Assembly: GCA_029777935.1 (NCBI GenBank)
Contig: JAKORH010000106.1
Span: forward strand, 1-22,016
Length of the DNA: 22,016 bases
Direction of reading: 5' to 3'
Origin: Pseudomonadota bacterium
GTDB taxonomy: Bacteria > Pseudomonadota > Gammaproteobacteria > Burkholderiales > Burkholderiaceae
The translations under genes and the position numbers were made by a program. Within the stretch, counting starts at the first letter, position 1, and every line of letters starts with the position of its first letter. Shown here in pieces: positions 1-8,314 of this stretch. The notes below the pieces were generated by a model. That model made no database searches. It was not told the DNA's origin and saw only the letters and a program-made list of their open reading frames with translations.

Positions 1-1510
1 CCGGCTGCGCGAAGCCGGCCGCGCGCAGCCGCTCGGCCGTCAGGTCGGCCTCGGCGAGCGGTTCGTCCTGCGCCGCCGCCGGTTCCGGCGCGAGGAAGAT
101 CGAGTCGAACGTCGCGGCGACGAACTCGCGCGCCTGCGCGAGCTGCGCGGCAAGCGCCTCGCCCGAGTCCAGCCCGAGCATCTGCGCGATGCGCGTGCGC
201 GCGTCGGCGTCGTCCGGGACGAGGTGCGTCTGCGCGTCGTCGACGTACTGCAACGCGTGCTCGACGCGGCGCAGGAATTCGTAGTGCGCGGCCAGCTTCT
301 CGCAGGTCGCCGCGCGCAGGATGTCGAGCTGGCCCAGCCACGCCAGCGTGGCGAGCGTGGCGCGGCTGCGCAGCCGCGCGTCGCGCCCGCCGCGCATGAC
401 CTGGTAGGTCTGCGCGATGAACTCGATCTCGCGGATGCCGCCGCGGCCGAGCTTGACGTTGTCTTCGTGGTCGTCGCGGCCGCCGGCACGGCGCGCGCTC
501 TTCTTCTGCGTCTCGGCGCGGATCAGCGCGTGCAGGTCGCGCAGCGCGGTGATCGCGTTGAAGTCGAGGTACTTGCGGAACACGAACGGCTGCACCACCG
601 CGTCGAGCGCGGCGCACTGCGCGGCGAATTCCTGCACCGAGGCGAACACCGGCGCCGAGATCACGCGGCCCTTCAGCCACGCGAAGCGCTCCCACTCGCG
701 CCCCTGCCGCACCAGGTATTCCTCCAGCATCGACACGGACGCCGCCAGCGGCCCGGCGTCGCCGTTCGGCCGCAGCCGCATGTCGACCCGGAACACGAAA
801 CCGTCGCCGGTCGGCTCGGCGAGCGCCGCGATCAGCCTGCGCCCCAGCCGCTCGAAGAATTCCTGGTTCGACAGCCCCGCGCGCGCGTCCGCGTACGGCG
901 CGCGTGCGACGGTCTCTCCCTCCTCGTCGTAGATGAAGATCAGGTCGAGGTCGGACGACACGTTCAGTTCCCCGCCGCCGCCCTTGCCCATCGCGACGAC
1001 CAGCAGGTCCTGCGGCACGCCGCCCGCGTCGCACGGCACACCGAAACGCTGCGCCAGTTCATGCGCCGAGACCGGCAACGCGCGCTGAACGGCCAGTTCC
1101 GCCAGCGCCGTCATCGCGCCGACCACTTCCGCCAGCGGCGCCGCCCCGGCAAGGTCGCGTGCCATCACGCCGAGCACGACGTGCCGCCGCAGCACGCGCA
1201 GCGCGGCGGCGAGTTGCGCGCTGTCGGCGCCGCTGTCGGCTCGACGGCTCGCGGGCAGCAGCGCGTCGAGCTCCGCGTCCATTCGCGCCCGCGACCACGG
1301 CTCGCTTGCCAGTTGCTCAAGACTCGCCTGCAGCGCATCGCCGCGCGCCGCGCCGCCCAGTTCCGCGTGCAGCGCGCGCCCGGCAAAGCGCGACAGCGCC
1401 AGCGCGCGCGCCGCGCCGGCGCCGAGCAGGGAAACAGCCGGCAACAGTTGCGTACTTCCGGTTGAATCCGCGTTCGCGGTCGCTGTGTTAGGCTGGCTCG
1501 GCGGGTTCAT
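1..1510 (-). CDS. glnE: GlnE, bifunctional glutamine synthetase adenylyltransferase/adenylyl-removing enzyme (N-terminal part)
   Basis: GlnE adds AMP to, or removes it from, a Tyr of glutamine synthetase in response to PII, tuning ammonia assimilation. The minus-strand frame is open from an ATG at 1510 to the left edge (503 codons, so only about half of the roughly 950-residue family length). It shows the nucleotidyltransferase signature GKGGGGELNVSSDLDLIF near residues 176-192, with the two catalytic Asp at about 187 and 189, then RVDMRLRPNGDAGPL and KLGRGGIREIEF, all typical of the N-terminal (deadenylylating) half. The family usually has GKLGG where this protein has GKGGG. The start is ATG (MNPPSQPNTATANAD...); a TTG at 1444 is an alternative. 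No good Shine-Dalgarno precedes the ATG. It is divergent from yhdP. The long plus-strand frame opposite it is a GC-rich shadow. Confidence 0.95.
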   Translation of the reverse strand, partial: MNPPSQPNTATANADSTGSTQLLPAVSLLGAGAARALALSRFAGRALHAELGGAARGDALQASLEQLASEPWSRARMDAELDALLPASRRADSGADSAQLAAALRVLRRHVVLGVMARDLAGAAPLAEVVGAMTALAELAVQRALPVSAHELAQRFGVPCDAGGVPQDLLVVAMGKGGGGELNVSSDLDLIFIYDEEGETVARAPYADARAGLSNQEFFERLGRRLIAALAEPTGDGFVFRVDMRLRPNGDAGPLAASVSMLEEYLVRQGREWERFAWLKGRVISAPVFASVQEFAAQCAALDAVVQPFVFRKYLDFNAITALRDLHALIRAETQKKSARRAGGRDDHEDNVKLGRGGIREIEFIAQTYQVMRGGRDARLRSRATLATLAWLGQLDILRAATCEKLAAHYEFLRRVEHALQYVDDAQTHLVPDDADARTRIAQMLGLDSGEALAAQLAQAREFVAATFDSIFLAPEPAAAQDEPLAEADLTAERLRAAGFAQP

Positions 1511-1520
1511 CGTGAACCGG

Positions 1521-1526
1521 ATTCTA
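1521..1526 (-). promoter_or_regulatory. Possible -10 element for glnE
   Basis: Read on the minus strand, the bases are TAGAAT, ten nucleotides before the glnE ATG at 1510. No matching -35 is evident at 16-18 bp. If real, the transcript would begin only a few bases before the start codon, which agrees with the lack of a Shine-Dalgarno. Confidence 0.3.
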
Positions 1527-1592
1527 GGTGGGCGCCGGAACCAACGCCCGCGCCGCGGCTCACACCGCAGTCCTCTTCCTTCATCGTTTCCC

Positions 1593-4500
1593 GTGCCGCC
1601 TGACGATCGCTCGGACGCCGACCACGAAAGCGCTCCGGCCGCGGCGCTGCACGCGATCGAGCACAAGGTCGAGCACGCGGTCGAGGAGGCGATCGAGGTC
1701 GCCGAGCGTTCGCTCGCGCGCCGCTTCGGCAGCGGCTGCGTACGCGGCATCCGCGTCGCGCTGCGCACGCTGTGGATCGCGCTGGTGTGCGCGTTCTTCG
1801 CCTTCGGCGCGCTGTGGCTGACGACCCGCTACTACGTGATGCCGCGCGTCGATGCGTATCGACCCGCGCTGGAGCAGGAGGCGAGCCGCCTGATCGGCTC
1901 CCAGGTGCGGATCGGCCGCATCGACAGCGGCTGGATCGGGTTCAACCCGCTGCTGCGCCTGACCGATGTGCAGATCCTCGATCGCGGCGGCCGCGTTGCG
2001 CTCGCGCTGCCGAGCTTGCAGGCCTCGCTGTCATGGACCAGCGTGCCGGCGCTGCAGTTGCGCCTGCACGACCTGTGGATCCTCACTCCCACGCTGGATG
2101 TCGAGCGCACGGACGACGGCCGCTTCATCGTGGCGGGCTTCGCGCTCGACCCGCGCGCCGCCGCCGAAGACAACCGGTTGGCGGACTGGGTGCTCGCGCA
2201 GCGGCACATCGGCATCCGCAACGCGACCGTGCGTTATCGCGACGACACCAGCGGCGAGACGATCGAATTCGGCGATGTCGACTTCGAGTGGCGGCGCGGC
2301 TGGCTGGGCAGCCGCTTCGCGCTGCGCGCGCAGCCGCCGGCGGCGCTGGCAGCCACGCTCGACCTGCGCGGCGAATGGCCGCGGTCATGGTTCGAGCGCG
2401 CGGGCGAGCTGTCGGACTGGACCGGCCGCCTGTTCGTGCAAGCCGATTACGCGGATGTCGCGCGCATCGCGCGGTTGACCCATGCGCTGCCGGCGAGCGT
2501 GGCCATCACGCGGGCGCAGGGCGCGCTGCGCGCATGGCTCGACTTCGATCGCGGCACGATCGGGCAGGCGATCGCCGACGTGGCGCTCGCCGACGTGTCG
2601 GCGCGGCTGGGCGACGGCCTCGAGCCCCTGGAGGTCGAGCGGCTGCAGGGCCGCATCGAGGCCCGCCAGTCGGACGGTGGACGTGAGCTGGCCTTGCGGC
2701 AGTTCTCGATCGCCGGCGCGCATCTGGCCCTGCCGGCGACCGACGCGCGCGTGCGCATCGCACGCGCCGCCGACGGCACGTCCGAAAGCGGGTTGGCCGA
2801 AGCCAGCAGCGTGTCGCTGACGACCGTGAGCGAGCTCGCGCGCCATCTGCCGCTGCCGGCGGCGTGGCGCGACGCCGCGCGCCACTACGGCGTACGCGGC
2901 GATCTGACGAACCCGCGCTACACGTGGCAGGGCCCGATCGAAGCGCCGGCGCAGTACGCGCTGCACACGCAGTTCGATCACCTCGCGCTGAACGCGGCAC
3001 CGGCCGAGCCGCCGCTGTCGGCCGCGGGGCATCCGTTGCCCGGGCGGCCCGGATTCGAGAACCTGTCGGGTTCGCTCGAACTCGATCCGCACGGCGGTGG
3101 CGCGCAGGTGCGCGCGCGCGACGCCGTGCTCGAGTTTCCCGGCGTCTTCGAAGACCGGCTCGCATTCGACACGCTGCAGGCGAACGCGCGCTGGACGCTG
3201 CGCGGCGGCTTCGAGCTGAAGATCGAGTCGCTGGCGGCGGCGGGCCCCGACCTCGAACTGAACGGCCAGGCCACTTATCACAGCGGCGGCAAGGGCATCG
3301 GCGTGATCGACGCCAGCGGCCGGATCGTGCGCGCCGAGGCCAACCGGATCTACCGCGTGATGCCGCTCGTCGTGGCGCCGGCCGTGCGCACCTGGCTGCA
3401 GCGCGCGCTCGTGGCGGGCACCGCGCGCGACGCCAACTTCCGCCTGCGCGGCGACCTGATGGACTTCCCGTTCGCGCAACCGGCGCAGGGCGAGTTCCGC
3501 GTCGCGGCCAAGGTCTCCGGCGCCACGCTCGACTACCTGCCGGCCCGCGCCGACGACACCAGCGGCGTGGCCGCGACCGACGCGTGGCCATCGATCACGA
3601 ATATCGACGGCGACTTCGTGTTCGAGCGCAAGAAGATCGAGATCACCGCGCGCCGCGCACAGGTGTTCGGCGTCCAACTCGCCAGCGTGCGCGCGACGAT
3701 CCCGGACCTGACCGGCGCCGACAGGCGCCTGCAGGTCGAGGGCAAGGGCAGCGGACCGCTGGCGGACCTGCTGCGCTTCGTCAACGCGAGCCCGGTGGGC
3801 GGCTGGCTCGGCGGCTTCCTCGCGCACGCGAGCGGCTCCGGCAACGGCGCGCTCACGCTCGCGCTCGACATTCCGCTCGCGCACGCACGCGATACGAGGG
3901 TGCGCGGCGCAGTCGCGCTGGCCGGGAACGACGTGACGCTGAACGGCGACCTGCCCCCGTTCACGCGCGTGGCCGGCAGCGTGGAATTCACGGAGAAGTC
4001 GCTGCGTATCGCCGGCATGACCGGCCAGTTCATCGGCGGGCCGTTCCGCGTCGACGCGACGACGCGTGCGGACGGCGCGATCGAAGTCGCGGGCAGTGGC
4101 ACCACCTCGCCGCAGGGCGCGCGCCCGTTCGTCGAGGCGGCGGCGGCACAGCGGCTGCTCGAGCGCACGCAGGGCAGCGCGCGCTACGCGGTCAATGTGC
4201 GGGTGAAGGGGCGCCGGCCCGAGGTGCGCGTGACCTCCGACCTCGTCGGGCTGGCGATCGATCTGCCCGAACCGCTGCGCAAAGCCGCCGCCGACCCGCT
4301 GCCGCTGCGGGTGGAGATCACGCCGCGCGACGGCAAGACGCCCGACGCGGACACGGTGCGCGTCGCGCTCGGCACGCGGCTGGCGGCGCTCCTCGAGCGG
4401 GGGCGCGACGCCGGGGGCGCCGTGCACCTCGAACGGGGCGCGATCGCCGTGGGCAACGTCGCCGCGCTGGCGCTGCCCGAGCGCGGCACGCGCGCAACGA

Positions 4501-5675
4501 TCGAGGTGAACCGGCTCGATGTCGATCGCTGGCGGCGGCTGCTGGACGGGGCCGGCGGAAGCGAGGTCGCGCCCGACGCGCTGGCGCTGCGCGCGCGCGA
4601 ACTCGTGATCGCCGGCAAGTCGTTCGCCAACGTGCTGATCGGCGCGACACGCGAAGACGACGGGCTGTGGCTTGCCAACGTGAATTCCGACCACGCCAGC
4701 GGCGCGGTCACTTGGCGGCCGGCCCAGGGCGCGAATCAGGGGCGACTGAGCGCGCGGCTGGCACGGCTGACGATTCCGGAGGGCACGCGCACGCAGCTCA
4801 CGCAAATGCTCGATGCGCCGCCGACCGAACTGCCGGCGTTCGACGTGGTGGCGAACGAGTTCGAATACGCCGGGCATCCGCTCGGCCGCCTGGAACTGGT
4901 CGCGAACAACGTCGGCAGCGGGCCCAACGCCGTGTGGCAGGTGAGCAAGCTCGAGTTCGACAACCCGGACGGCAAGCTCACCGCAAGCGGGCAATGGCAG
5001 CGCACGGCCGAAGGCGGGCCTCGGCGCGTGGCGATGAAACTCGAGCTCGACTTCTCCGACGCCGGCAAGCTGCTCGGGCGCTTCGGCATGCCGGGCGCGC
5101 TGCGCGGCGGTGAAGGCCGGCTCGAAGGCGATCTGGCGTGGCGGGGCTCGCCGTTCGCGCTCGACTATCCGAGCCTGGCGGGAAATCTGAAGCTCACCAC
5201 CGCAAAGGGGCAGTTCCTGAAGGCCGATCCCGGCGTGGCGAGGCTGCTCGGCGTGCTGTCGCTGCAGGCGCTGCCGCGCCGGATCACGCTCGACTTCCGC
5301 GACGTGTTCTCCGAAGGCTTCGCGTTCGACGCGGTCACCGCCACCGCCGATGTCGCCGGCGGCGTGCTGACCACGCACGACTTCAAGATGCGCGGCGTCA
5401 ACGCGACCGTGCTGATCGACGGGTCGGCCGACCTGCAGAAGGAGACACAGAACCTGCACGTACTGGTGCTGCCGGAGGTGAACGCGGCCTCCGCGTCGCT
5501 CGCGTATGCTTTGTTGAATCCGGCCGTCGGCCTCGGAACGCTGGTGGCGCAGTGGCTGCTGCGCGACCCGCTTTCGAAGGCGTTTTCACACGAATTCGAC
5601 ATCACCGGAACGTGGAGCGATCCGCAGGTGAAACGGCGCGAGCTTGGCTCCGAACCGAAACCCCCTTCGAACTAG
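1593..5675 (+). CDS. yhdP: YhdP family AsmA-like envelope protein
   Basis: Very long protein (1360 residues from GTG 1593; E. coli YhdP is 1266). After a charged cytoplasmic segment there is one membrane anchor at about residues 55-79 (IALVCAFFAFGALWLTTRYYV), then a periplasmic region of repetitive beta-strand character ending in an AsmA/DUF3971-like C-terminus (GVLSLQALPRRITLDFRDVFSEGFAFD). Family knowledge: YhdP with TamB and YdbH forms bridge-like proteins implicated in phospholipid transport from inner to outer membrane. The frame stays open upstream to a GTG at 1485, but that start would overlap glnE's ATG by 26 bp on the opposite strand, so I prefer 1593; neither GTG has a clear Shine-Dalgarno. 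The yhdP-tldD neighbourhood is also found in E. coli (rng-yhdP-tldD). It ends 12 bp before the amidase gene, so the three genes are probably co-transcribed. Confidence 0.92.
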   Translation: MPPDDRSDADHESAPAAALHAIEHKVEHAVEEAIEVAERSLARRFGSGCVRGIRVALRTLWIALVCAFFAFGALWLTTRYYVMPRVDAYRPALEQEASRLIGSQVRIGRIDSGWIGFNPLLRLTDVQILDRGGRVALALPSLQASLSWTSVPALQLRLHDLWILTPTLDVERTDDGRFIVAGFALDPRAAAEDNRLADWVLAQRHIGIRNATVRYRDDTSGETIEFGDVDFEWRRGWLGSRFALRAQPPAALAATLDLRGEWPRSWFERAGELSDWTGRLFVQADYADVARIARLTHALPASVAITRAQGALRAWLDFDRGTIGQAIADVALADVSARLGDGLEPLEVERLQGRIEARQSDGGRELALRQFSIAGAHLALPATDARVRIARAADGTSESGLAEASSVSLTTVSELARHLPLPAAWRDAARHYGVRGDLTNPRYTWQGPIEAPAQYALHTQFDHLALNAAPAEPPLSAAGHPLPGRPGFENLSGSLELDPHGGGAQVRARDAVLEFPGVFEDRLAFDTLQANARWTLRGGFELKIESLAAAGPDLELNGQATYHSGGKGIGVIDASGRIVRAEANRIYRVMPLVVAPAVRTWLQRALVAGTARDANFRLRGDLMDFPFAQPAQGEFRVAAKVSGATLDYLPARADDTSGVAATDAWPSITNIDGDFVFERKKIEITARRAQVFGVQLASVRATIPDLTGADRRLQVEGKGSGPLADLLRFVNASPVGGWLGGFLAHASGSGNGALTLALDIPLAHARDTRVRGAVALAGNDVTLNGDLPPFTRVAGSVEFTEKSLRIAGMTGQFIGGPFRVDATTRADGAIEVAGSGTTSPQGARPFVEAAAAQRLLERTQGSARYAVNVRVKGRRPEVRVTSDLVGLAIDLPEPLRKAAADPLPLRVEITPRDGKTPDADTVRVALGTRLAALLERGRDAGGAVHLERGAIAVGNVAALALPERGTRATIEVNRLDVDRWRRLLDGAGGSEVAPDALALRARELVIAGKSFANVLIGATREDDGLWLANVNSDHASGAVTWRPAQGANQGRLSARLARLTIPEGTRTQLTQMLDAPPTELPAFDVVANEFEYAGHPLGRLELVANNVGSGPNAVWQVSKLEFDNPDGKLTASGQWQRTAEGGPRRVAMKLELDFSDAGKLLGRFGMPGALRGGEGRLEGDLAWRGSPFALDYPSLAGNLKLTTAKGQFLKADPGVARLLGVLSLQALPRRITLDFRDVFSEGFAFDAVTATADVAGGVLTTHDFKMRGVNATVLIDGSADLQKETQNLHVLVLPEVNAASASLAYALLNPAVGLGTLVAQWLLRDPLSKAFSHEFDITGTWSDPQVKRRELGSEPKPPSN

Positions 5676-5687
5676 CCCGGGCCAGAC

Positions 5688-6521
5688 ATGGTGAACCGCC
5701 CTTCCCCGCACTCGGTCCGCGTCGCCGCCGTGCAGATGGTGTCGAAGCCCACGGTCGACGCCAACCTGCGCGACGCCGAGACGCTGATCAGCGAAGCCGC
5801 GCGCGCCGGCGCGCAGCTCGTGGGCCTGCCCGAATACTTCTGCCTGATGGGGCGCGACACCGACAAGGTCGCGGTGCGCGAGCCCGAGGGACGCGGCCCG
5901 ATCCAGGAGTTCCTCGCCGCACAGGCACGCGCGCACGGCATCTGGCTGGTCGGCGGCACTGTTCCGCTGGAAGCGGCCGACGCGCACCGCGTGATGAACT
6001 CGGTTCTGGTGTTCGATCCGCGCGGCGTGCGCATCGCGCGCTACGACAAGATCCACCTGTTCGCGTTCGCCAAGGGCGACGAGTCGTACGACGAGGCCCG
6101 TACGATCGCGCCCGGCCGTGCGGTGCGCACGTTCACGCTGCAGCCCTCCGGCGGTCCGCAGGTCAAGGTCGGATTGTCGGTGTGCTACGACCTGCGCTTT
6201 CCGGAGCTGTATCGCGCGCTCGGCCAGCCCGACCTGATCCTGGTGCCGTCGGCGTTCACCGCGACCACGGGTAGCGCGCACTGGGAGACGCTGCTGCGCG
6301 CGCGCGCGATCGAGAACCTCGCCTACGTGCTGGCGCCTGCGCAGGGCGGCAAGCACGAGAACGGCCGCGCCACCTACGGCCACAGCATGCTGATCGACCC
6401 GTGGGGCGAGATCGTCGCCCGTCGCGACGAGGGCCCGGGCGTGGTGGTCGGCGACCTCGATCTCGCTCGCATCGCCGACGTCCGCGCGAGCCTGCCCGCC
6501 CTGGCCCACCGCGTCCTGTGA
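5688..6521 (+). CDS. Carbon-nitrogen hydrolase, Nit1 type (probable deaminated-glutathione amidase)
   Basis: Nitrilase-superfamily amidase of 277 residues, the usual length. The catalytic triad is visible: Glu49 in LPEYF, Lys121 in YDKIHLFAF and Cys166 in SVCYDLRFPELYR. The CYDLRFPELYR block and the KIHLF segment are characteristic of the Nit1/NitA branch, which hydrolyses deaminated glutathione, a by-product of transaminases (metabolite repair); specificity is inferred from the family. It is cytosolic, with no signal peptide. The ATG lies 12 bp after the yhdP stop and the stop codon abuts the heptamer array in front of tldD, so it is likely the middle gene of yhdP-nit-tldD. Confidence 0.9.
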   Translation: MVNRPSPHSVRVAAVQMVSKPTVDANLRDAETLISEAARAGAQLVGLPEYFCLMGRDTDKVAVREPEGRGPIQEFLAAQARAHGIWLVGGTVPLEAADAHRVMNSVLVFDPRGVRIARYDKIHLFAFAKGDESYDEARTIAPGRAVRTFTLQPSGGPQVKVGLSVCYDLRFPELYRALGQPDLILVPSAFTATTGSAHWETLLRARAIENLAYVLAPAQGGKHENGRATYGHSMLIDPWGEIVARRDEGPGVVVGDLDLARIADVRASLPALAHRVL

Positions 6522-6583
6522 TCCACGATCCGCGCAATCCTCAATCCTCGATCCTCGATCCTCGATCCTCGCTCCTCGATCCT
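6521..6583. repeat. Degenerate GATC-containing heptamer array before tldD
   Basis: From the last base of the amidase stop codon to the base before the tldD ATG, the sequence is built from period-7 units: ATCCACG, ATCCGCG, (CA), ATCCTCA, then four exact ATCCTCG (6544-6571), CTCCTCG, and a truncated ATCCT. GATC occurs at 6527, 6550, 6557, 6564 and 6578. The array fills the whole gap and leaves no purine-rich ribosome binding site in front of tldD. Confidence 0.9.
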
Positions 6584-8056
6584 ATGAAACCCACGGACCC
6601 CACCCTCGAACGCCTCGCCATCGCGCGTCGGCTGCTGCTCGAGCCCTACGAACTCGACGAATCCGCGTTGCAGCGCGCACTGGCGACCGTGTTCGAGCAC
6701 GACGCCGACTTCGCTGACATCTACTTCCAGTACACGCGCAACGAGTCATTTGCGCTCGAGGAAGGCATCGTCAAGAGCGGCAGCTTCGACATCCAGCAGG
6801 GTGTGGGCGTGCGCGCGGTGGCCGGCGACAAGACGGCGTTCGCGTATTCGGACGAACTGTCGCAGGACGCGTTGATGGAAGCCGCGCGCACCGTGCGCTC
6901 GATCGCGCGCGCCGGCGGCGGAACCGCGACGGTGGCGCGCAAGTTCACCGCGCGCAAGGCCACGCCGCTCTATGCAGCGATCGACCCGGTCGCATCGATG
7001 GACGCGGTGCAGAAAGTGCAATTGCTCGAGCGCATCGAGAAGATGGCGCGCGCCCGCGATGCGCGCGTGCGGCAGGTGATGGCGAGCATCAGCGGCGAAT
7101 ACGACGTCGTGCTGATCGCGCGCGCCGACCGCAAGGCCGCGACGCTGCTGGCCGCCGACGTGCGGCCACTGGCGCGCGTATCGGTCACCGTGATCGTCGA
7201 GGACGGCGGCCGGCGCGAACAGGGGTTCTCCGGCGGCGGCGGGCGCGTCGATCTCGCGTACTTCACCGACGAACGCCTGGCCGAGTACGTGCGCGTCGCC
7301 GTCGACATGGCGCTGGTCAACCTCGGCGCGCAGCCGGCACCGGCCGGCGTGATGACGGTCGTGCTGGGTTCGGGTTGGCCGGGCATCCTGCTGCACGAGG
7401 CAATCGGCCACGGGCTCGAAGGCGATTTCAACCGCAAGGGCTCGAGCGCGTTTTCCGGCCGCGTCGGCCAGCGCGTCGCCTCGAAGGGTGTGACGGTGGT
7501 CGACGATGGCACTATTCCCGAGCGGCGCGGTTCGCTGAGCATCGACGACGAAGGCACCCCGACTTCGCGCACCGTGCTGATCGAGGACGGCGTTCTGCGC
7601 GGCTACATCCAGGATTCGCTGAATGCGCGGCTGATGAAAGCCAGGCCAACCGGCAACGGCCGGCGCGAATCGTTCGCGTTCCTGCCGATGCCGCGCATGA
7701 CCAACACCTACATGCTCGGCGGCGAGCACGCGCCGGAAGACATCATTCGCTCGGTCAGGAAGGGGCTGTACGCGACCAACTTCGGCGGCGGCCAGGTGGA
7801 CATCACGAACGGCAAGTTCGTCTTCAGCATGGCCGAGGCCTACCTGATCGAAAACGGCAGGGTCACCGCACCGGTCAAGGGCGCGACGCTGATCGGCAAC
7901 GGCCCCGACGCGCTAACGCGCGTGACTATGGTCGGCAACGACCTGGCGCTCGATCCCGGCATCGGCGTGTGCGGCAAGGACGGCCAGAGCGTGCCGGTCG
8001 GCGTCGGTCAGCCGACGCTGCGCATCGAGGGACTGACCATCGGCGGCACCGGTTGA
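6584..8056 (+). CDS. tldD: TldD metalloprotease subunit
   Basis: TldD forms a heterodimeric zinc protease with TldE/PmbA that degrades unfolded peptides and matures modified peptides such as microcin B17; in E. coli it also affects CcdA stability. Length 490 residues (E. coli 481). The zinc motif HEAIGH is at residues 271-276 (His271, Glu272, His276) within LLHEAIGHGLEGDFNRKGSS, and the C-terminal Cys ligand candidate is Cys463 in GVCGKDGQSVPVGVGQPTL. The start chosen is ATG 6584, giving MKPTDPTLERL as in the family; the frame is open back to 6401 but that would overlap the amidase gene. No Shine-Dalgarno is visible: a heptamer array lies directly before the ATG. The partner tldE is not in this window. 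Confidence 0.96.
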   Translation: MKPTDPTLERLAIARRLLLEPYELDESALQRALATVFEHDADFADIYFQYTRNESFALEEGIVKSGSFDIQQGVGVRAVAGDKTAFAYSDELSQDALMEAARTVRSIARAGGGTATVARKFTARKATPLYAAIDPVASMDAVQKVQLLERIEKMARARDARVRQVMASISGEYDVVLIARADRKAATLLAADVRPLARVSVTVIVEDGGRREQGFSGGGGRVDLAYFTDERLAEYVRVAVDMALVNLGAQPAPAGVMTVVLGSGWPGILLHEAIGHGLEGDFNRKGSSAFSGRVGQRVASKGVTVVDDGTIPERRGSLSIDDEGTPTSRTVLIEDGVLRGYIQDSLNARLMKARPTGNGRRESFAFLPMPRMTNTYMLGGEHAPEDIIRSVRKGLYATNFGGGQVDITNGKFVFSMAEAYLIENGRVTAPVKGATLIGNGPDALTRVTMVGNDLALDPGIGVCGKDGQSVPVGVGQPTLRIEGLTIGGTG

Positions 8057-8068
8057 GCTCTCACTGAG

Positions 8069-8084
8069 CCCCGCTTGCGCGGGG
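8069..8084 (+). terminator. Hairpin downstream of tldD
   Basis: CCCCGC-TTGC-GCGGGG is a perfect 6-bp GC stem starting 12 bp after the tldD stop. No T-run follows, so it may be a weak terminator, an mRNA 3' end stabiliser, or one arm of the dispersed-repeat family present in this gap. Confidence 0.45.
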
Positions 8085-8129
8085 ACGGCGCGTGCCCGCG
8101 ATGGCTGACGTTCTGCGGCACAGACGTGG

Positions 8130-8220
8130 CATTCCCGTCCCCGATTCAAGCACTCGAGGGCTCCAGCGGGGATCCAGTGTCGCGCGTTAAGAATCGCTGC
8201 ATTCCCGCTTCGGCGGGAAT
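8130..8220. repeat. Dispersed intergenic palindromic repeats (dRS3-like), cluster A
   Basis: The gap 8057-8314 contains ATTCCCGCTTCGGCGGGAAT at 8201-8220, an exact ATTCCC-N8-GGGAAT palindrome of the form described as dRS3 in Neisseria and common in proteobacterial intergenic DNA. A second unit at 8130-8177 begins CATTCCCGTCCCCGATTC and ends AGCGGGGATCCAG. It is nearly identical to 12366-12412 in cluster B, so this is a genome-dispersed element. Confidence 0.75.
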
Positions 8221-8277
8221 GACATCAGGCTGCTGAACCTCATCGCTGATCGGGACAGGGCACGACAATCCGAGCGG

Positions 8278-8283
8278 CATAAT
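8278..8283 (+). promoter_or_regulatory. Possible -10 element for the acyltransferase gene
   Basis: CATAAT matches the -10 consensus at five of six positions and lies 31 bp before the TTG start at 8315. The -35 region is poor (GGGACA at 8252-8257 with a 20-bp spacer). Candidate only. Confidence 0.3.
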
Positions 8284-8314
8284 CCGCGCCACTCCCGCCA
8301 GGGCAAACGTCCGC

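Noticed and set aside
224..1465. A 413-codon plus-strand open frame at the left end.
   Set aside because: The opposite strand encodes GlnE with its nucleotidyltransferase motif; this is its shadow.
2385..5459. A 1024-codon open frame on the minus strand opposite yhdP.
   Set aside because: Its composition is Arg/Ala/Gln/His-rich without any family motif, and it is antisense to a clear yhdP reading frame; long shadow frames are expected at this GC content.
6401..6583. N-terminal extension of TldD back to 6401.
   Set aside because: It would overlap the amidase gene by 120 bp and read through the heptamer array; the family N-terminus fits ATG 6584.
6521..6583. Possible CRISPR-like array.
   Set aside because: The units are 7 bp without spacers, so this is a simple tandem repeat.
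8201..8220. Rho-independent terminator for tldD.
   Set aside because: The palindrome has no T-run and lies 144 bp after the stop; it matches the dispersed ATTCCC-N8-GGGAAT repeat form better.
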